This document shows positions 1 through 6,139 of a stretch of 6,139 nucleotides of DNA, one piece after another. Below the pieces are notes generated by a model. That model was not told the DNA's origin and searched no databases. It was given only the letters and a program-made list of their open reading frames with translations. Within the stretch, counting starts at the first letter, position 1. Each line of letters opens with the position of its first letter. Origin of the DNA: Actinotalea sp. (GTDB lineage: Bacteria; Actinomycetota; Actinomycetes; Actinomycetales; Cellulomonadaceae); the NCBI GenBank assembly GCA_014360395.1, contig JACIXM010000415.1, forward strand, positions 1 through 6,139. Direction: 5' to 3'. The translations under genes and the position numbers were made by a program.

Positions 1-1
1 G

Positions 2-1123
<1,122 letters not shown>

Positions 1124-1124
<1 letters not shown>

Positions 1125-1942
1125 TGCATGCCAGCAGCCAGCCATCGGTCCGCACCGTGGAGGAGGCCTACGAGCCGGTCCTGCGCGGTGCAGGCCCGGG
1201 TGCCGCCCGCCTCGGCGACGAGCTCTTCACGGTGCTCGACGCGCTCGACGGCTCGGGCTCGCTGCGGCGCGCACTGACGGACCCGGCCCGCGGCGGCGAC
1301 GCCAAGGCGGCCCTGGTGGCCTCGCTCCTCGGCGGCAAGGTCGACGACCGGGTCGCGGAGCTCCTCCAGGGCCTGGCGCGGGTCCGGTGGGCCACCGAGC
1401 GTGGCCTGCTGGACGAGGTCGAGCGCCTCGCCGTCGTCTCGGTGCTCGCCGGAGCCGAGTCCGAGGGCTCGCTCGAGCGGGTCGAGGACGAGCTCTTCCG
1501 CCTGGAGCGGGTGCTCGTGGACCAGCGCGAGCTGCGGCAGGCCCTCACGGACCGCCGCGCCGCGGCCCCGCAGCGCCGTGCCCTCGTGCACGACCTGCTC
1601 GGCGCGGGACGGGTGCACGAGGGGACCCTCCGGCTGGTCGAGCGCGTGGCCGTGGCCCCCCGCGGACGCAGCGTCGCCTCCTGGATCGGCATGGTGCTGG
1701 CCGTGGCCGCCGCGCGCCGGGAGGTCCTCATGGCCGAGATCACCTCGGCCGTGCCGCTGACCGCCGCTCAGGTGCAGCGCCTCACCGAGATCCTCGAGCG
1801 GGCCTACGGGCGCCCCACGACCGTGCAGGTCGCGGTGGAGCCCGGCGTGATCGGCGGTATCCGGGTGCAGGTCGGCTCGGAGCTGGTCGACGCCACCGTC
1901 CTCGCGCGGCTCGACGACGTCCGACGTCGGCTCGCCGGCTGA
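1124..1942 (+). CDS. atpH: F1Fo ATP synthase subunit delta, long actinobacterial form with internal duplication
   Basis: Delta (the OSCP homologue) sits on top of the F1 head and joins it to the b stalk. This one is 272 residues, about 95 longer than E. coli delta (177). The C-terminal half (roughly residues 113-272) is the standard family: a helical domain, then ITSAVPLTAAQ, the ERAYGR segment, and the signature VEPGVIGGIRVQVG (238-251) followed by a terminal helix. The extra length is at the N-terminus, and residues 31-71 align without gaps to 121-161, 17 of 41 identical by my count. The N-terminal domain therefore appears to be duplicated. The start is ATG 1124, overlapping the atpF stop by one base, with GGGAG at 1114-1118 and a 5-base spacer. 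Length and N-terminal layout match Streptomyces-type delta, and residues equivalent to the mycobacterial delta insertion are present without fusion to b. Confidence 0.95.
1214..1606 (+). repeat. Internal duplication within atpH (residues 31-71 versus 121-161)
   Basis: Two copies of a helical module lie exactly 90 codons apart: bases 1214-1336 and 1484-1606. Shared landmarks are DELF (32-35 and 122-125), LRRALTD versus LRQALTD (47-53 and 137-143), and ALVASLLGG versus ALVHDLLGA (63-71 and 153-161). The codons for DELF are identical over 12 bases (1217-1228 and 1487-1498). With one single-residue gap the similarity continues weakly to about residues 105 and 196. This is an ancient protein-level duplication, not a recent DNA repeat. 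Confidence 0.8.
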
Positions 1943-1978
1943 CCCACCGAGCCCTCCGCGGCTCCCGCAGAACGTAGC

Positions 1979-1994
1979 GACCGCCCCCGCGGTC
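1979..1994 (+). promoter_or_regulatory. 6-bp stem-loop just upstream of the atpA ribosome site
   Basis: GACCGC (1979-1984) and GCGGTC (1989-1994) are exact reverse complements around a CCCC loop, ending 5 bases before AGGAG. A weaker GAGCC/GGCTC pair (1949-1953 and 1960-1964) lies closer to the atpH stop. Neither is followed by a T-run. In DNA this rich in GC a 6-bp stem can arise by chance, so a function is only suggested. Confidence 0.3.
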
Positions 1995-1999
1995 ATGAC

Positions 2000-2010
2000 A
2001 GGAGAGAGAC
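2000..2010 (+). promoter_or_regulatory. Shine-Dalgarno site and leader of atpA
   Basis: AGGAG (2000-2004) stands 6 bases before ATG 2011. The nine bases before the ATG, GAGAGAGAC, are the same as those before atpD (4599-4607), giving the two F1 head genes matching translation-start contexts. Confidence 0.7.
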
Positions 2011-3642
<1,632 letters not shown>

Positions 3643-3644
3643 GC

Positions 3645-4535
3645 GTGGCAGGTCAGCAGCGCGTCTACCGGCAGCGGATCCGGTCCACCCAGTCGCTGAA
3701 GAAGATCTTCCGCGCGATGGAGCTCATCGCGGCCTCGCGCATCGGCAAGGCCCGGGCGCAGGTCGACGCGGCGTCGCCGTACGCCCGCGCCATCACCCGG
3801 GCGGTCTCGGCGGTCGCGACCCACGCGGACGTCGACCACCCGCTGACGACGGAGCGCGAGGACTCCCGGCGGGCCGCCGTGCTCGTCGTCACGGCGGACC
3901 GCGGGATGGCCGGGGCGTACTCCGCCTCGGTCCTGCGCGAGGCGGAGCGGCTCGTCGACCAGCTCGTGGAGGAGGGCAAGGAGCCCGTCCTGTACGTGAC
4001 CGGTCGTCGGGGTGTGTCCTACTTCTCGTTCCGCCGCCGGGAGATGGCCGCCCAGTGGACCGGGTCCTCGGACGCCCCCACGCTCGACACCGCCCGCGAG
4101 ATCGCGGACACGCTGCTCGGGGCCTTCCTGTCCGAGGGCGAGGACGCCGTCGGCGAGCTGCACGTCGTGTACACCCAGTTCGTCAACATGGTGTCCCAGA
4201 CGCCGCGCGTCGTCCGGATGCTCCCGCTGGAGGTCGTGGAGGGGGTGGCGGAGCCCGGTACGGAGCCGCTGCCGCTGTACGAGTTCGAGCCGTCCCCGGA
4301 CGTCGTCCTCGACGCCCTGCTCCCGCGCTACGTCCGGAGCCGCATCTACAGCTTCCTGCTGCAGGCGGCGGCCTCGGAGCTCGCCTCGCGTCAGCGGGCG
4401 ATGCACACTGCCACGGAGAACGCGGAGGACCTCATCCGCACGTACACCCGGCTGGCGAACCAGGCCCGCCAGGCCGAGATCACGCAGGAGATCAGCGAGA
4501 TCGTGTCCGGCGCCGACGCGCTGGCGTCCTCCTGA
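3645..4535 (+). CDS. atpG: F1Fo ATP synthase subunit gamma (central rotor shaft)
   Basis: Gamma (296 residues) is the coiled-coil shaft that turns inside alpha3beta3 and stands on the c-ring. The N-terminal helix is typical ([23 protein letters not shown], about 11-33). The Rossmann-like middle begins with [16 protein letters not shown] (80-95), the actinobacterial form of the usual TSDRGLCGG motif. The C-terminal helix holds the highly conserved [18 protein letters not shown] (247-264) and [19 protein letters not shown] (275-293). The start is GTG 3645: there is no nearby in-frame ATG, the conserved N-terminus begins within a few residues, and AGAGGG (3632-3637), inside the end of atpA, gives a 7-base spacer. 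The 2-base gap to atpA suggests coupled translation. I see no long extra loop of the mycobacterial type in the 160-180 region, though an alignment would be needed to be sure. Confidence 0.97.
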   Translation: MAGQQRVYRQRIRSTQSLKKIFRAMELIAASRIGKARAQVDAASPYARAITRAVSAVATHADVDHPLTTEREDSRRAAVLVVTADRGMAGAYSASVLREAERLVDQLVEEGKEPVLYVTGRRGVSYFSFRRREMAAQWTGSSDAPTLDTAREIADTLLGAFLSEGEDAVGELHVVYTQFVNMVSQTPRVVRMLPLEVVEGVAEPGTEPLPLYEFEPSPDVVLDALLPRYVRSRIYSFLLQAAASELASRQRAMHTATENAEDLIRTYTRLANQARQAEITQEISEIVSGADALASS

Positions 4536-4556
4536 CCCTGCGACCCTGACGAGTAG

Positions 4557-6086
<1,530 letters not shown>

Positions 6087-6108
6087 CCCGACTTGCCCGG
6101 GCGCACCG

Positions 6109-6136
6109 CCCCGGGGCCGTCGCCACGGCCCCGGGG
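6109..6136 (+). promoter_or_regulatory. Perfect 12-bp GC stem-loop after atpD (attenuator/terminator, or mask over the next ribosome site)
   Basis: CCCCGGGGCCGT (6109-6120) and ACGGCCCCGGGG (6125-6136) are exact reverse complements around CGCC. It begins 22 bases after the atpD stop. No T-run is visible in the three bases left in the window, though actinobacterial terminators often lack one. The right arm plus the following bases read GGGGAGA, which would suit a Shine-Dalgarno site for atpC, so the stem could hide that site. An 8-base palindrome, GCCCGGGC (6095-6102), lies just upstream. The hairpin is directly visible; its function is open. Confidence 0.6.
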
Positions 6137-6139
6137 AGA

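Noticed and set aside
1387..1977. + strand frames inside atpH, and similar ones inside atpA (2228-2473, 2504-2818) and atpG (4012-4611)
   Set aside because: Arg/Ser/Pro/Ala-rich frame-shifted shadows of conserved genes, with no domain of their own.

Overview
The window is one continuous stretch of an F1Fo ATP synthase operon from a high-GC Gram-positive bacterium (Actinomycetota). All genes are on the + strand, in the canonical order atpB (3' end only), atpE, atpF, atpH, atpA, atpG, atpD. The window stops 53 bases after atpD, where atpC (epsilon) would normally follow. The DNA is very GC-rich and codon third positions are nearly always G or C. The delta subunit is about 270 residues rather than the roughly 177 of E. 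coli, and alpha has an acidic C-terminal tail. Both traits are typical of actinobacteria. Genes atpF and atpH are separate, so this is not a Mycobacterium-type operon with a fused b-delta gene. From remembered sequences, the c, b and delta proteins look most like Micrococcales (Cellulomonas and relatives). That placement is an inference.

Layout. Bases 2-247 encode the last 81 residues of subunit a, with the essential stator arginine. An 86-base gap (248-333) with a perfect 8-bp GTGA-loop hairpin leads to atpE, best started at GTG 334. atpE/atpF and atpF/atpH each overlap by one base (TGATG). A 68-base gap with a small hairpin precedes atpA (2011-3642). atpG follows after 2 bases and starts with GTG 3645. 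A 72-base gap precedes atpD (4608-6086). A perfect 12-bp GC hairpin (6109-6136) closes the window. No stretch above 300 bases lacks a gene.

How it works together. Subunit a and the c-ring form the proton path. The b and delta subunits make the peripheral stalk that holds the alpha3beta3 head. Gamma is the rotor shaft, and the catalytic sites sit on beta. Residues visible in a and c indicate proton rather than sodium coupling. All expected catalytic motifs are intact in alpha and beta.

This is a conserved housekeeping operon, and I see no new system in it. The points worth a second look are modest: a clear internal duplication in delta, the alpha tail, the intergenic hairpins, and a pattern in which the high-copy subunits (c, alpha, beta) have their own leaders and Shine-Dalgarno sites while b, delta and gamma are coupled to the gene before them.
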